The translations under genes were made by a program, and so were the position numbers. A stretch of 64,000 nt of DNA from Chryseobacterium flavum (GTDB taxonomy: Bacteria > Bacteroidota > Bacteroidia > Flavobacteriales > Weeksellaceae): contig NZ_QNUE01000002.1 of NCBI RefSeq assembly GCF_003385595.1, positions 310,001 to 374,000 of the forward strand, read 5' to 3'. Numbering within the stretch: the stretch's first letter is position 1; every line of letters starts with the position of its first letter. Below, one piece after another: positions 17,707 through 26,463 of the stretch. The notes below the pieces were generated by a model, which saw nothing but the letters and a program-made list of their open reading frames with translations, made no database searches and was not told the origin of the DNA.

Positions 17707-18585
17707 TCATTCAATTTTCTTAATACCTTTAAACTGTTCTTTAAACTCAGTGGGCGTTGACTTTTTAATTGACTTAAATACTTTATTAAAGTTGGCAATA
17801 TTATTAAAGCCCGCTTCAAAAGCAATTTCAAAAACACTAAGATTTTTTTCCATCAGCCAACGGGTAGCATAACTTATTCTTATTTCGTTGAGATAATTGA
17901 TAAAGGTTTTACCTGTTCTTTTTTTAATAAACCGGTTAAAGGTAACATTGCTCATATTAACCAGTGAGGCAACATCATCCAATGTTATTTTATTTTCGAA
18001 ATTTTTATGAACAAAATCATGGATGATCTTCATTTTATCATTGTCATCAAAAGATTCAAGCTCTATACTATAGGAGGATAAAAAGGTCTTATCTTCTGCG
18101 ATGGCCAGCTCATTAAGGATCTTCATCATTTCTATAAAGGATTCAAAGCTGTTCATTTTTGAAAGATTTAAAAACGAATCTTTTAGTTTTTCAGCCGTTT
18201 CGGTAGAAAATAAAATTCCCCGTATGGAATCTTTCATCAGATTATTGATAGGTTTCAGAATATTTTTCTGCATTAATGACTGATTAAAGAAATCCTGATT
18301 AAACTGTATGGTGATTTCATGGGTCTTTTTGTTGTTACATTTATGATTAGCCCAGCAATGTGGCAGATTGGGGCCAATAAGAACCAGTTCTATGTTACCG
18401 ATTTCTCCTGTATGATCACCAATCATTCTACGATATCCCTTTCCTTTATAAATAAAATTAATTTCAATTTCAGGATGATAATGGTAAGGAAAATCAAAGG
18501 ATGCTTTAATCCTGTCAAACACAAGAAAACTGTCTTCCGGAGATAGCGGGGTTATTTCTCTCAAGATATTTTCTAATTCACTCAT
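17707..18585 (-). CDS. AraC-family regulator with N-terminal cupin
   Basis: 292 residues from the Met at 18585 (MSELENIL); the longer frame to 18612 adds nine residues with no family support. The N-terminal half is a cupin-like sensor (DFPYHYHPEIEINFIYKGKG, then GPNLPHCW). The C-terminal 100 residues hold two helix-turn-helix motifs, ITLDDVASLVNMSNVTFNRF and LSVFEIAFEAGFNNIANFNK. Cupin-AraC regulators sense sugars in many bacteria, and this one points toward and sits next to the susC gene. It is the best local candidate for controlling the glycan locus. That link is inferred from position only. Confidence 0.85.
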   Translation of the reverse strand: MSELENILREITPLSPEDSFLVFDRIKASFDFPYHYHPEIEINFIYKGKGYRRMIGDHTGEIGNIELVLIGPNLPHCWANHKCNNKKTHEITIQFNQDFFNQSLMQKNILKPINNLMKDSIRGILFSTETAEKLKDSFLNLSKMNSFESFIEMMKILNELAIAEDKTFLSSYSIELESFDDNDKMKIIHDFVHKNFENKITLDDVASLVNMSNVTFNRFIKKRTGKTFINYLNEIRISYATRWLMEKNLSVFEIAFEAGFNNIANFNKVFKSIKKSTPTEFKEQFKGIKKIE

Positions 18586-18782
18586 GCAGCAGTTTTGAAA
18601 ATAATTAAACAATATGGATAACAGTACAAATTCTTGTAAAATTGATAAAATAAAATTAATGTAAAGTCATATTTTCTATTTTTTTATTTATAAATCAATT
18701 CCTAAAAAAGAATAAAGTTGTGATTTACAAATTTAATCACTTTAAATCGTGCTTTTTTGTATCTTTAAACTAAAGTTTAGAT

Positions 18783-19649
18783 ATGCGGCAACAGCTTGTT
18801 TTTGAAGATCATTACAAAAGACTGGGTCTGGAAGTATTTTCAGAAGAAAATCTGAAGAGTTTAAACGAAAATAAGTTCAAAACAGATATCAAAATTTTCT
18901 TTATCCCTTCCGGATATGATTTAACTATAGATTTCAAACGCTACAAAACCAAAAGGCCATCTCTCTTTTTTCTCACCAATCAGCATTTAACCATGGAAAA
19001 AGGAAAAGAAGAATCTTTATTACTTTATTATAACCGTGATTTCTACTGTATTCAGATTCATGATAAAGAAGTTGCCTGTGATGGCCTTTTATTTCACAAT
19101 ATTTTTGAAATCCCATATGTTGAACTTGACTCTAATGAGGCTTTACTTATTAAAGGGCTGTATCAGAGTATCAGCGATGAGCTTGAATGGAAAGATTCCT
19201 CTGCCGAAGAAATGATCAGAACATACGTTAAACAAATCATAATCAGAGCAACAAGAAAATGGAAAAAACAGAATTTAAATAATGATCATATCAAGATTCC
19301 TGGTAATGAACTTGATATTTTCAGGGATTTCAGCAGATACCTGGAAATTCATTTCAGAGAAAAACATCATGTAGCAGATTATGCTGCATTGTTGCATATA
19401 GCTCCAAAAACCCTAACACACAAATTTAAAAGCTTAAATCTTGATTCTCCTAATCAGTTTATTATTAACAGGATTTTACTGGAAGCAAAAAGGCTCCTGT
19501 TTTATACTGATAAACCGGTTAAGGAAATAGCATATGATCTGGGCTATGAAGATCCCGCCTATTTCAATCGTCTTTTCACCAATAAAACGGGAAGCACACC
19601 GGCTAATTTTAAAAAAAATTACACTTCGGGAAAAAAGTACAATATTTAA
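18783..19649 (+). CDS. AraC-family transcriptional regulator
   Basis: 288 residues. The N-terminal 150 residues match no sensor domain that I recognise, while the C-terminal third is a standard AraC DNA-binding domain with helix-turn-helix segments HVADYAALLHIAPKTLTHKF and VKEIAYDLGYEDPAYFNRLF. It is divergent from the cupin-AraC gene across 197 nt and lies 90 nt upstream of an OsmC gene that has its own promoter. Its target is unknown; self-regulation or control of the OsmC gene are the simplest options. Confidence 0.85.
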   Translation: MRQQLVFEDHYKRLGLEVFSEENLKSLNENKFKTDIKIFFIPSGYDLTIDFKRYKTKRPSLFFLTNQHLTMEKGKEESLLLYYNRDFYCIQIHDKEVACDGLLFHNIFEIPYVELDSNEALLIKGLYQSISDELEWKDSSAEEMIRTYVKQIIIRATRKWKKQNLNNDHIKIPGNELDIFRDFSRYLEIHFREKHHVADYAALLHIAPKTLTHKFKSLNLDSPNQFIINRILLEAKRLLFYTDKPVKEIAYDLGYEDPAYFNRLFTNKTGSTPANFKKNYTSGKKYNI

Positions 19650-19662
19650 ATCTTTTTATCTA

Positions 19663-19693
19663 TTGAACTTATCTTCTCTCTACCATACCTTTG
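19663..19693 (+). promoter_or_regulatory. Promoter of the OsmC gene
   Basis: TTG at 19663-19665 and TACCTTTG at 19686-19693, 20 nt apart, match the Bacteroidota -33/-7 promoter. The predicted leader is about 40 nt, and the gene starts at 19740. Confidence 0.65.
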
Positions 19694-19739
19694 TAACACA
19701 AAATCAAATTAATATTAAAATAACGAAAAAACAAACATT

Positions 19740-20159
19740 ATGAGACGTAACGCAACAGCCGTTTGGAACGGTACCATTAAAGAAGGCAAAGGACATTTAA
19801 CCACTCAAAGCACAACTTTGAACCAGACCCAATATTCTTTTAACAGCCGTTTTGCGGATGGAGTTGGAACAAACCCTGAAGAATTGCTGGCGGCTGCGCA
19901 TGCCGGATGTTTTACCATGAAACTGGATGCAGAACTTTCCCAGGCAGGTTATAATCCTGAGGAACTAAAAACAACCTCGGTTATCACTCTTGATCCCAAT
20001 GCAGGGAAAATCACCAAGTCTGAACTTACCCTGACAGCAAGAGTTCCTGGTATTACAGAAGAAGAGTTTCAGAAATTTGCTAAAATCGCTGAAGAAGGAT
20101 GTCCGGTAAGTGCAGCATTTAACTTTGAGATTACCTTAAATGCTACCTTGGAACAGTAA
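19740..20159 (+). CDS. OsmC-family peroxiredoxin
   Basis: 139 residues. The two redox cysteines of the OsmC/Ohr fold are visible, C57 in AAHAGCFTM and C121 in [10 protein letters not shown]. The conserved [13 protein letters not shown] block precedes the first. Such proteins reduce organic hydroperoxides with thiol or lipoyl electron donors in the cytoplasm. The AAHAGC form belongs to the OsmC rather than the Ohr branch. It has its own promoter and a strong terminator, so it is a single-gene unit. Confidence 0.9.
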   Translation: MRRNATAVWNGTIKEGKGHLTTQSTTLNQTQYSFNSRFADGVGTNPEELLAAAHAGCFTMKLDAELSQAGYNPEELKTTSVITLDPNAGKITKSELTLTARVPGITEEEFQKFAKIAEEGCPVSAAFNFEITLNATLEQ

Positions 20160-20177
20160 TATGTAAAATTCAAAAGA

Positions 20178-20218
20178 AATTAAATCTGAGCATAATCCGG
20201 ACTCAGATTTAATTTTCA
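20178..20218 (+). terminator. Terminator of the OsmC gene
   Basis: A 13-bp perfect stem (AATTAAATCTGAG at 20178-20190 and its complement at 20202-20214) with an 11-nt loop, ending in a short T-run. Confidence 0.8.
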
Positions 20219-20224
20219 AACAAA

Positions 20225-20255
20225 ATATACCATTTGGTATATTTTTATATATTTG
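20225..20255 (+). promoter_or_regulatory. Palindromic TetR operator and -7 element
   Basis: A perfect inverted repeat, ATATACCA-TT-TGGTATAT, at 20225-20242. It is followed 5 nt later by the -7 element TATATTTG at 20248-20255. The TetR gene starts at 20276. The position means that bound repressor would cover the -33 region, so autoregulation by the TetR protein is likely. Confidence 0.7.
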
Positions 20256-20275
20256 CATATCTTTTAAATATAAAA

Positions 20276-20881
20276 ATGTCAAAGGCAGAAAAAACAAAAC
20301 AGCTGATCATAGAAAAAACAGCAACTCTTTTTAATACGAAGGGCTATATTTCTACGTCCCTGTCTGATATTACCCAGATTACCGGCCTTACAAAAGGCAG
20401 CATTTATGGAAATTTTGAAAACAAAGATGAAGTTGCCATTGAAGTTTATAAATACAATGCAGGATTATTAAGTAAAACCCTCAGCGGATCTTTTGGTGAT
20501 AAGTACCCCACTTCTTTGGACAAACTTTATGCTTTTGTAGATTTTTACCGGAAAAACTGGGAGGTTGTGTTCTCTAACGGAGGATGTCCCCTGATGAATG
20601 CAGCAACAGAAGCTGATGACTCATTCCCGGCTTTGAAGATTCAGGTAAAAAGGTCTTTTGAACAATGGATGAAAAAAATATCAGATGTTATTGCTGAAGG
20701 GCAAAATAAAGGCGAAATTGAAAAAAAAATCAATGCAGTACATTATGCATCTCTATTCATCATGCTTATTGAAGGCGGAATCCTTCTTTCGAAAACCATG
20801 GGAAATCAAAGTTATCTGAACCAAGCTTTGGACAGAGTTACCGCCATAATTGATCATGAACTCAATATTCTTCCATCATAA
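20276..20881 (+). CDS. TetR/AcrR-family regulator
   Basis: 201 residues from the Met at 20276 (MSKAEKTKQLIIEK). The longer frame to 20234 is rejected because the -7 element of its own promoter lies inside that extension. The N-terminal helix-turn-helix is SLSDITQITGLTKGSIYGNF. The C-terminal ligand domain includes CPLMNAATEADDSFPAL, common in the TetR_C group near acyl-CoA genes. It is followed after 10 nt by a thiolase gene, so a fatty-acyl or ketoacyl ligand is plausible. No ligand can be read from the sequence. Confidence 0.88.
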   Translation: MSKAEKTKQLIIEKTATLFNTKGYISTSLSDITQITGLTKGSIYGNFENKDEVAIEVYKYNAGLLSKTLSGSFGDKYPTSLDKLYAFVDFYRKNWEVVFSNGGCPLMNAATEADDSFPALKIQVKRSFEQWMKKISDVIAEGQNKGEIEKKINAVHYASLFIMLIEGGILLSKTMGNQSYLNQALDRVTAIIDHELNILPS

Positions 20882-20891
20882 ATTATACAAT

Positions 20892-22163
20892 ATGGAAACA
20901 AAAAAGGTGGCTATTATAGGATACAACAGAATTCCTTTTGCCAGAATGAATACAGCCTATACAGAACAGACCAATCAGGATCTTCTGCTTATTGCCCTCA
21001 ACGGATTAATAGACCGTTATAAACTGAAGGGCAAACTTTTAGGAGAAGTAGCCGGTGGCGCCGTGATTAAACACATTTCAGAAAGTAACCTCATCAGGGA
21101 AACTGTGATGAATACAGCCCTTGATCCAGCTACTCCTGCCTGTGATCTCCAGCAGGCCTGTGATACCGGTATTGAAGCAGCTGTATATATTGCTAATAAA
21201 ATTGCTTTGGGGCAAATAGAAAGTGGGATTGCCTGCGGAGTGGAGGCCATGAGCAATCTTCCATTTGAATCTTCGCAAAGATTAAGAAAAGCATTACTAA
21301 AAGCCAATAAAGAAAAGTCTGCATTTGGGAAGCTAAAACAATTGTTAAGTCCCGGATTAAAAGACTGGATGCCTGTTCCCTATAAAGGACAGGAACCTAA
21401 AACCGGACTCGTTATGGGAGAACATACTGAGATTACTGCAAAATACTATAACATTTCCCGCAAAGAACAGGATGAGCTTGCCTTAAGGAGCCACCAAAAT
21501 ATGGCAAAAGCTTATGATGAAGGTTTTTTTGATGATATGATCACACCCGCTTACGGCCTGGACAAAGACAATAATCTTCGCCGCGATACCAGCCTTGAAA
21601 AACTGTCACAACTCAAACCATCATTTGATAAAAAAAACGGAACACTAACAGCAGGAAACTCCACGCCATTTACGGATGGCGCTTCAGCGGTCTTATTAGC
21701 CAGTGAAGAATGGGCAAGTATTAATAACCTTCCGGTTTTGGTCTATATTACTTTTTCAGAAGTAGCAGGAATAGAATATGTTGAAAACAAACAGAATTTA
21801 CTTCTCGCTCCTGTTTTTGCTGCTGAAAGAATGCTAAAAAAAGCAGGATTAACATTTGATGATTTCGACTACTTTGAAATCCACGAAGCATTTGCAGCTC
21901 AGGTACTGGCTTCGATAAAAATCTGGGAGAATGATGAGCTGGCCAAAAAATTCGGATTGGAGAAAGCACTTGGTAAAATTGACAGAGATAAACTGAATGT
22001 AAAAGGAGGAAGTCTTGCAGCAGCACACCCGTTTGCAGCTACAGGCGGAAGAATTGTTGCAACACTTGCAAAACTTCTCCATGAAAAAGGACATGGAAAA
22101 GGATTTATTTCTATTTGTGCTGCCCGTGGTCAGGGTGTAACGATGATCCTTGAAAAAGGGTAG
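20892..22163 (+). CDS. Acetyl-CoA acyltransferase (thiolase)
   Basis: 423 residues from the Met at 20892 (METKKVAIIGYNRIPFA). C90 in QQACDTGIEAA aligns with the thiolase nucleophile. HEAFAAQ holds the active-site His, GGSLAAAHPFAATGGR the glycine-rich block, and CAARGQG the second cysteine. The family makes or cleaves 3-ketoacyl-CoA in the cytoplasm. The protein is closer to FadI-type enzymes than to biosynthetic AtoB by its insertion near residues 130-160. It begins 10 nt after the tetR gene, in one operon with it. The direction of catalysis cannot be told. Confidence 0.9.
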   Translation: METKKVAIIGYNRIPFARMNTAYTEQTNQDLLLIALNGLIDRYKLKGKLLGEVAGGAVIKHISESNLIRETVMNTALDPATPACDLQQACDTGIEAAVYIANKIALGQIESGIACGVEAMSNLPFESSQRLRKALLKANKEKSAFGKLKQLLSPGLKDWMPVPYKGQEPKTGLVMGEHTEITAKYYNISRKEQDELALRSHQNMAKAYDEGFFDDMITPAYGLDKDNNLRRDTSLEKLSQLKPSFDKKNGTLTAGNSTPFTDGASAVLLASEEWASINNLPVLVYITFSEVAGIEYVENKQNLLLAPVFAAERMLKKAGLTFDDFDYFEIHEAFAAQVLASIKIWENDELAKKFGLEKALGKIDRDKLNVKGGSLAAAHPFAATGGRIVATLAKLLHEKGHGKGFISICAARGQGVTMILEKG

Positions 22164-22343
22164 CACAAAGTTGCATGATTCAAGCATTATTTTTATTATG
22201 CTTTAAATAATATCTCTAAATATTTGTCTGTAGCGAAAGAAAAATGATAATATTGCAGGCGTAAAAAACAGTCTCAAAACTAAGCATGGATAAATTGTCT
22301 TATCACATGAGAAATCTAATCTTTAAAATTAGTAACTAAAAAT

Positions 22344-23585
22344 ATGAAAAGAGTTGTCATAACAGGATTGGGCGCAGTTACGCCTTTGGGAAATAATGTC
22401 GAAGATTTTTGGCAAAACAGTATTAAGGGGATCAGCGGAGCAGGTCTGATCACTCATTTTGATACCGAAAAGTTTAAGGTACATTTCGGGTGCGAAGTAA
22501 AGAACTTTGATCCTAAAGTACACCTCTCCCATAATGAAATAAAAAGAAGTGATCTTTTCACACAATATGCAATGTACGCCTCCTCTGAAGCTATTCAGGA
22601 TTCCGGTCTGGAACTGGAAAAAATGGATCCGTTTGATACAGGAGTTATCTGGGGAACAGGACAGGGAGGAATGTGGACATTTGAAAAAGAGGTTATGGAC
22701 TTCGCTCAGGGTGACGGCACTCCACGTTTTAACCCCTTCTTTGTACCAAAGTTCATTGCTAATATGGCATCGGGAATGATCTCTATGAAATATGGGCTCC
22801 AGGGGATTAATTATACTACTGTTTCTGCGTGTGCAACAGGAAATACTGCCTTAATGGATGCCTTTAATTATATACGGCTCGGAAAAGCTAAAGTAATTAT
22901 CAGTGGAGGCTCTGAAGCTGCCATTACCCCTGCTTCCATCGGAGGATTCTCCATTATGAAGGCAATGTCTACCAGAAATGAAGATTTTACTACGGCCAGC
23001 CGTCCTTATGATGCGGAAAGAGATGGCTTTGTCATGGGCGAAGGTGCAGGTGCTCTAGTTCTTGAAGAATATGAGCATGCAAAAGCCAGGGGAGCAAAAA
23101 TCTACGCTGAACTTGCCGGAGCTGCCATGACAGCTGATGCCTATCACATGACCGCCCCTCATCCCGAAGGAGCAGGAGCAATTAAGGCTATGCAGCTTGC
23201 AGTAAAAGAAGCAGGAGCCAATATGGAAGATATTGACTATATTAACCCGCATGCTACCTCTACTCCATTAGGAGATCTGATAGAGCTGAAAGCAATCAAC
23301 ACTGCATTCAAAGGAAGTAAAAATTTAGATATCAGTGCAACGAAATCTATGACCGGACATTTATTGGGAGCAGCAGGAGCCGTTGAAGCCATACTTTCAA
23401 TTAAAGCGATCCAGCATAATATTATTCCTCCGACAATTAATCTTCACCGCATTGATGAAAATATCCCACAGGATATCAATATTGTCTTTGGAGAAGCTAA
23501 AGAAAAGGAGGTCAATTTAGCATTAAGCAATGCTTTCGGCTTTGGAGGGCATAATGCCACTGTAGTTTTTAAAAAATTCAGCTAA
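22344..23585 (+). CDS. fabF: Beta-ketoacyl-ACP synthase II (FabF type)
   Basis: 413 residues, the usual FabF length. The catalytic Cys163 lies in TVSACATGNTALMDAF. The two histidines are in NPHATSTPLGD (about 303) and KSMTGHLLGAAGAVEA (about 341), giving the CHH triad of elongating condensing enzymes. It follows the thiolase by 180 nt and ends at a bidirectional terminator. A genome of this group normally has another fabF next to acpP, so this one may be an accessory copy serving a special acyl chain. That is inference. Confidence 0.88.
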   Translation: MKRVVITGLGAVTPLGNNVEDFWQNSIKGISGAGLITHFDTEKFKVHFGCEVKNFDPKVHLSHNEIKRSDLFTQYAMYASSEAIQDSGLELEKMDPFDTGVIWGTGQGGMWTFEKEVMDFAQGDGTPRFNPFFVPKFIANMASGMISMKYGLQGINYTTVSACATGNTALMDAFNYIRLGKAKVIISGGSEAAITPASIGGFSIMKAMSTRNEDFTTASRPYDAERDGFVMGEGAGALVLEEYEHAKARGAKIYAELAGAAMTADAYHMTAPHPEGAGAIKAMQLAVKEAGANMEDIDYINPHATSTPLGDLIELKAINTAFKGSKNLDISATKSMTGHLLGAAGAVEAILSIKAIQHNIIPPTINLHRIDENIPQDINIVFGEAKEKEVNLALSNAFGFGGHNATVVFKKFS

Positions 23586-23620
23586 CTTTAATATGTATGA
23601 GATCCCTGGATTTTGTAATA

Positions 23621-23650
23621 AAAAAAGGCAATCAAATGATTGCCTTTTTT
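23621..23650. terminator. Bidirectional terminator between fabF and the L,D-transpeptidase gene
   Basis: GGCAATCA and TGATTGCC pair around an AA centre and are flanked by A6 and T6, which makes it work in both directions for two convergent genes. Confidence 0.85.
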
Positions 23651-23652
23651 TA

Positions 23653-24408
23653 TTATGCGTTTAGCCATTCCGAAGAGGAAAGATAATTCTGATCAGGATA
23701 ATAAATAAAGAGAAGATTCCTTCCTTTTATTGTATTAATAATAGGCTGTGTAAGTTCTTTAGGCACTGCCGGGCATCCCCAGCTTCTTCCGATCCTTTTG
23801 TGCATGGCAGCAAATTCATCACTTACATAATTTGCTCCGTGCATTACAATGGCTCTTCTGTAAGCCGCATCATTAAATCCTTTATCCATTCCAAGCAATC
23901 TGAGAGAATAGCCGTTGTCTCCCTGATAAGTTGCATCGGTAATATAAAATCCCAGGCTGCTCTGTAACGAACTTTCCCTGTTAGAAAAATTCGTTGCAAA
24001 TTCTTCACCTGTATTTTTTCCGTGCGCAACCAATGAGTTGAACAAAACTTTCTTTTCATTAAGATCAATTACCCAAAGTCTTTTCGTATTGGAAGACATA
24101 GAAAAATCGCAGATAGTCAATAAATGCGAGTCTTCGGTAAGCAATCCTGCCTTTCTTAAATTTTCAAACCCAGTCAGTGCTTTTGAGAACACTTCATAAT
24201 TTAATTCATGTTCCGGATCAAAAGCTATTGATTTGTATAATACTTCTGACGAAGATGCAGTCTCTGCATTATTCCCAGATTTCGTTTCAATTACTCTTTC
24301 AACTTTTGTTGTTTTGATTTTCTCATTCTTTACCACCGCTCCCGGAGAAAGATAGAATGAAGTCGTGACCACGTATATAAGGCCAATTATGCTATAAAAT
24401 CCTTTCAT
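23653..24408 (-). CDS. Murein L,D-transpeptidase catalytic domain protein (YkuD_2)
   Basis: 251 residues with an N-terminal hydrophobic segment (about 5-22) that could be a signal peptide or anchor. The catalytic block runs from IVMHGANY (His190) to KRIGRSWGCPAVP (Cys212), the HG and SxGCP motif of L,D-transpeptidases in the Bacteroidota-type family. The middle part (TICDFSMSSNTKRLWVIDL, LVAHG) is typical. It would act in the periplasm on peptidoglycan stem peptides or lipoprotein attachment. There is no peptidoglycan-binding domain. Transcribed alone. Confidence 0.85.
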   Translation of the reverse strand: MKGFYSIIGLIYVVTTSFYLSPGAVVKNEKIKTTKVERVIETKSGNNAETASSSEVLYKSIAFDPEHELNYEVFSKALTGFENLRKAGLLTEDSHLLTICDFSMSSNTKRLWVIDLNEKKVLFNSLVAHGKNTGEEFATNFSNRESSLQSSLGFYITDATYQGDNGYSLRLLGMDKGFNDAAYRRAIVMHGANYVSDEFAAMHKRIGRSWGCPAVPKELTQPIINTIKGRNLLFIYYPDQNYLSSSEWLNA

Positions 24409-24537
24409 TCAATAATATATTAATTCCAAATTAGTGGGGCAAAATTATAAAAACATCATTACCAGACGGTTATAACTCTAAAAAGTTTAACTGAATTTAA
24501 GAAACTTTAACGTCCTGATTTTGTGAATTAAAAGTAG

Positions 24538-25065
24538 TTATTTTTGAGAAACCGCAACAAATTCCAGGCTGATTGAGTTCATACAATATCTTAATCCGGT
24601 AGGTTTGGGGCCATCATCAAAAACATGTCCTAAATGCGAATCACATCGCTTACAAAGCACTTCCACCCTATCCATCCCATAAGACTGATCTCTCTTATAA
24701 TAAACGCCATTTTTATCTGCCTCAAAGAAACTGGGCCAGCCGCAGCTGCTTGCAAACTTCGAAGTGGAACGAAATAAGTGATTCCCACATACAGCACAAT
24801 AATAATCCCCTACCTCATCAAATTCATTATATTTTCCCGTAAAAGCTCTTTCTGTTGCTGACTCTCTGGCGACCGCATAAAGATCCGGAATCAGGACTTT
24901 TTTCCACTCATTATTGGAAATATTAAGTTTGGTAGTATCAGTCCTTGAGTAGTATGGATTATTTTTTGCTTCTTTATTTTCCATAGAAGTAATTTTAATA
25001 GGTTGATGCTTCTGCGTACATGCCTGCAGAAAGATTAATATGGTAATTGAAATTAAAAATTTCAT
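24538..25065 (-). CDS. msrB: Peptide-methionine (R)-S-oxide reductase, lipoprotein form
   Basis: 175 residues. A lipoprotein signal (ILIFLQAC, Cys16) precedes the MsrB domain. Zinc ligands are C90/C93 (CAVCGNH) and C138/C141 (CKRCDSH). SSCGWPSF and GHVFDDGP are conserved, and catalytic Cys161 lies in RYCMNSISLEF. It reduces methionine-R-sulfoxide in proteins; the lipid anchor places it in the periplasm, where it would repair oxidised envelope proteins. There is no fused MsrA domain. Confidence 0.95.
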   Translation of the reverse strand: MKFLISITILIFLQACTQKHQPIKITSMENKEAKNNPYYSRTDTTKLNISNNEWKKVLIPDLYAVARESATERAFTGKYNEFDEVGDYYCAVCGNHLFRSTSKFASSCGWPSFFEADKNGVYYKRDQSYGMDRVEVLCKRCDSHLGHVFDDGPKPTGLRYCMNSISLEFVAVSQK

Positions 25066-25186
25066 TGCGGGTTTTAATTATTGTATCTTAACCACAAAGT
25101 GATAGTGGGTGAAAGCCTCTGAATTCCAAATAAAATCTTTGTGTCTTTATGATTTAATATTAAAACAGTTTGATAACCAAATTTAG

Positions 25187-25194
25187 TAAATTTG
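25187..25194 (+). promoter_or_regulatory. -7 element of the DUF445 gene
   Basis: TAAATTTG lies 6 nt before the ATG at 25200, which implies a very short or absent leader and argues against the longer frame starting at 25170. No -33 element is clear. Confidence 0.45.
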
Positions 25195-25199
25195 AGAAT

Positions 25200-26444
25200 A
25201 TGAATGACGAAGCAAAAAGAAAACAACTCAGGAAATATAAGTTATTTGCTACCGGGTTATTTATCCTGATGGCAGCAATTTTTATTACTACCACTATTTT
25301 ACAGAAATCTTACTCTTCCCATTGGATCGGATATGTACGGGCTTTTTCTGAAGCAGCCATGGTTGGAGCTCTGGCAGATTGGTTTGCTGTAACTGCTTTA
25401 TTTCGTCACCCTCTTGGCCTTCCTATTCCTCATACGAACCTGATTGAAAACAGCAAGCAAAAGCTGGGTGATAATCTGGGTAGTTTTGTGGTCAGTAATT
25501 TTCTTTCTCCACAAAATATACGGCCCTACATCCAAAAGCTTAAAATATCAAATTTTGTCGGAGAATGGCTTGGTAAACAAAAAAACCAGGAAATTCTTCT
25601 CAAAAACCTTTCTGATATTGTACTGGATATCCTCAATAAGCTTGACAACTCTACAGTAAGCCGGTTCATTAGTAAAAAGGTTTCGGATATGACTGATGAT
25701 ATCAAACTTAACAAAATAGTTGGAAACGGAATCAGCTATATCCTGGAAAAGAATGATCATCAGAGAATTATTACCAATCTCTCAAAACAAATCAAGGAAT
25801 ATATTATTGAAAATGATGAAATAATCAAAGAACGGGTAAGGAAAGGAAGCTATTCTTTTATCCCTTCTTTCGTGGATAATAAAATTGCAGACAAGATTGC
25901 AGACGGACTCTCAGATTTCTTCAAAGAAATTGAAGAAAATCCGGAACATGAGGTCAGGCAGCTGATCACTCAAAAAATTCATGATTTTTCAGTGGACCTT
26001 AAAGAAGACTCTAAATGGGAAAATGAGTTTAAAACTATTAAGAACGGACTTCTGAAAAACGACAAACTGGAAGAGTATTCCAATGACATCTGGATATCAA
26101 TCAAAGAGACGCTGATTAAAGAGCTGCAGGAAAGTGATTCCACATTAAAAAAGTATCTTTACAGAAATCTTGATGAGTTTTCACAAAATCTGAAAACGGA
26201 CGAGAACCTTCAAAACAAAATAGATCATTGGGTAAGGGTAACCGCCTATAAATATATTCTTAAAAATACACATCAGTTCGGAAACCTCATCAGTACAACT
26301 GTAGGAAACTGGCAGGGAAAAGAGCTGAGTGAAAAGCTGGAATTGGAAGTAGGAAAAGATTTACAGTTCATCAGAGTAAACGGGACACTGGTCGGCGGGC
26401 TTGTAGGATTGATCATCTATACTATAGCTCATTTTTTCCTGTGA
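25200..26444 (+). CDS. DUF445 membrane protein (YjiN-like)
   Basis: 414 residues from the Met at 25200. A first membrane segment (LFATGLFILMAAIFITTTIL, about 13-32) is followed by GYVRAFSEAAMVGALADWFAVTALFRHPLGLPIPHT, the conserved DUF445 head. A long charged helical middle region follows, and a final membrane segment is GTLVGGLVGLIIYTIAHFFL. The family is widespread and its molecular role is not established. The topology suggests a periplasmic or cytoplasmic helical body between two inner-membrane anchors. Confidence 0.85.
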   Translation: MNDEAKRKQLRKYKLFATGLFILMAAIFITTTILQKSYSSHWIGYVRAFSEAAMVGALADWFAVTALFRHPLGLPIPHTNLIENSKQKLGDNLGSFVVSNFLSPQNIRPYIQKLKISNFVGEWLGKQKNQEILLKNLSDIVLDILNKLDNSTVSRFISKKVSDMTDDIKLNKIVGNGISYILEKNDHQRIITNLSKQIKEYIIENDEIIKERVRKGSYSFIPSFVDNKIADKIADGLSDFFKEIEENPEHEVRQLITQKIHDFSVDLKEDSKWENEFKTIKNGLLKNDKLEEYSNDIWISIKETLIKELQESDSTLKKYLYRNLDEFSQNLKTDENLQNKIDHWVRVTAYKYILKNTHQFGNLISTTVGNWQGKELSEKLELEVGKDLQFIRVNGTLVGGLVGLIIYTIAHFFL

Positions 26445-26463
26445 ATATAAACCAAACGAACCC

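Noticed and set aside
20233-20236. TTTG as the -33 element of the TetR promoter
   Set aside because: It is only 11 nt from the -7 element, too close for the usual 19-21 nt, and belongs to the palindrome.
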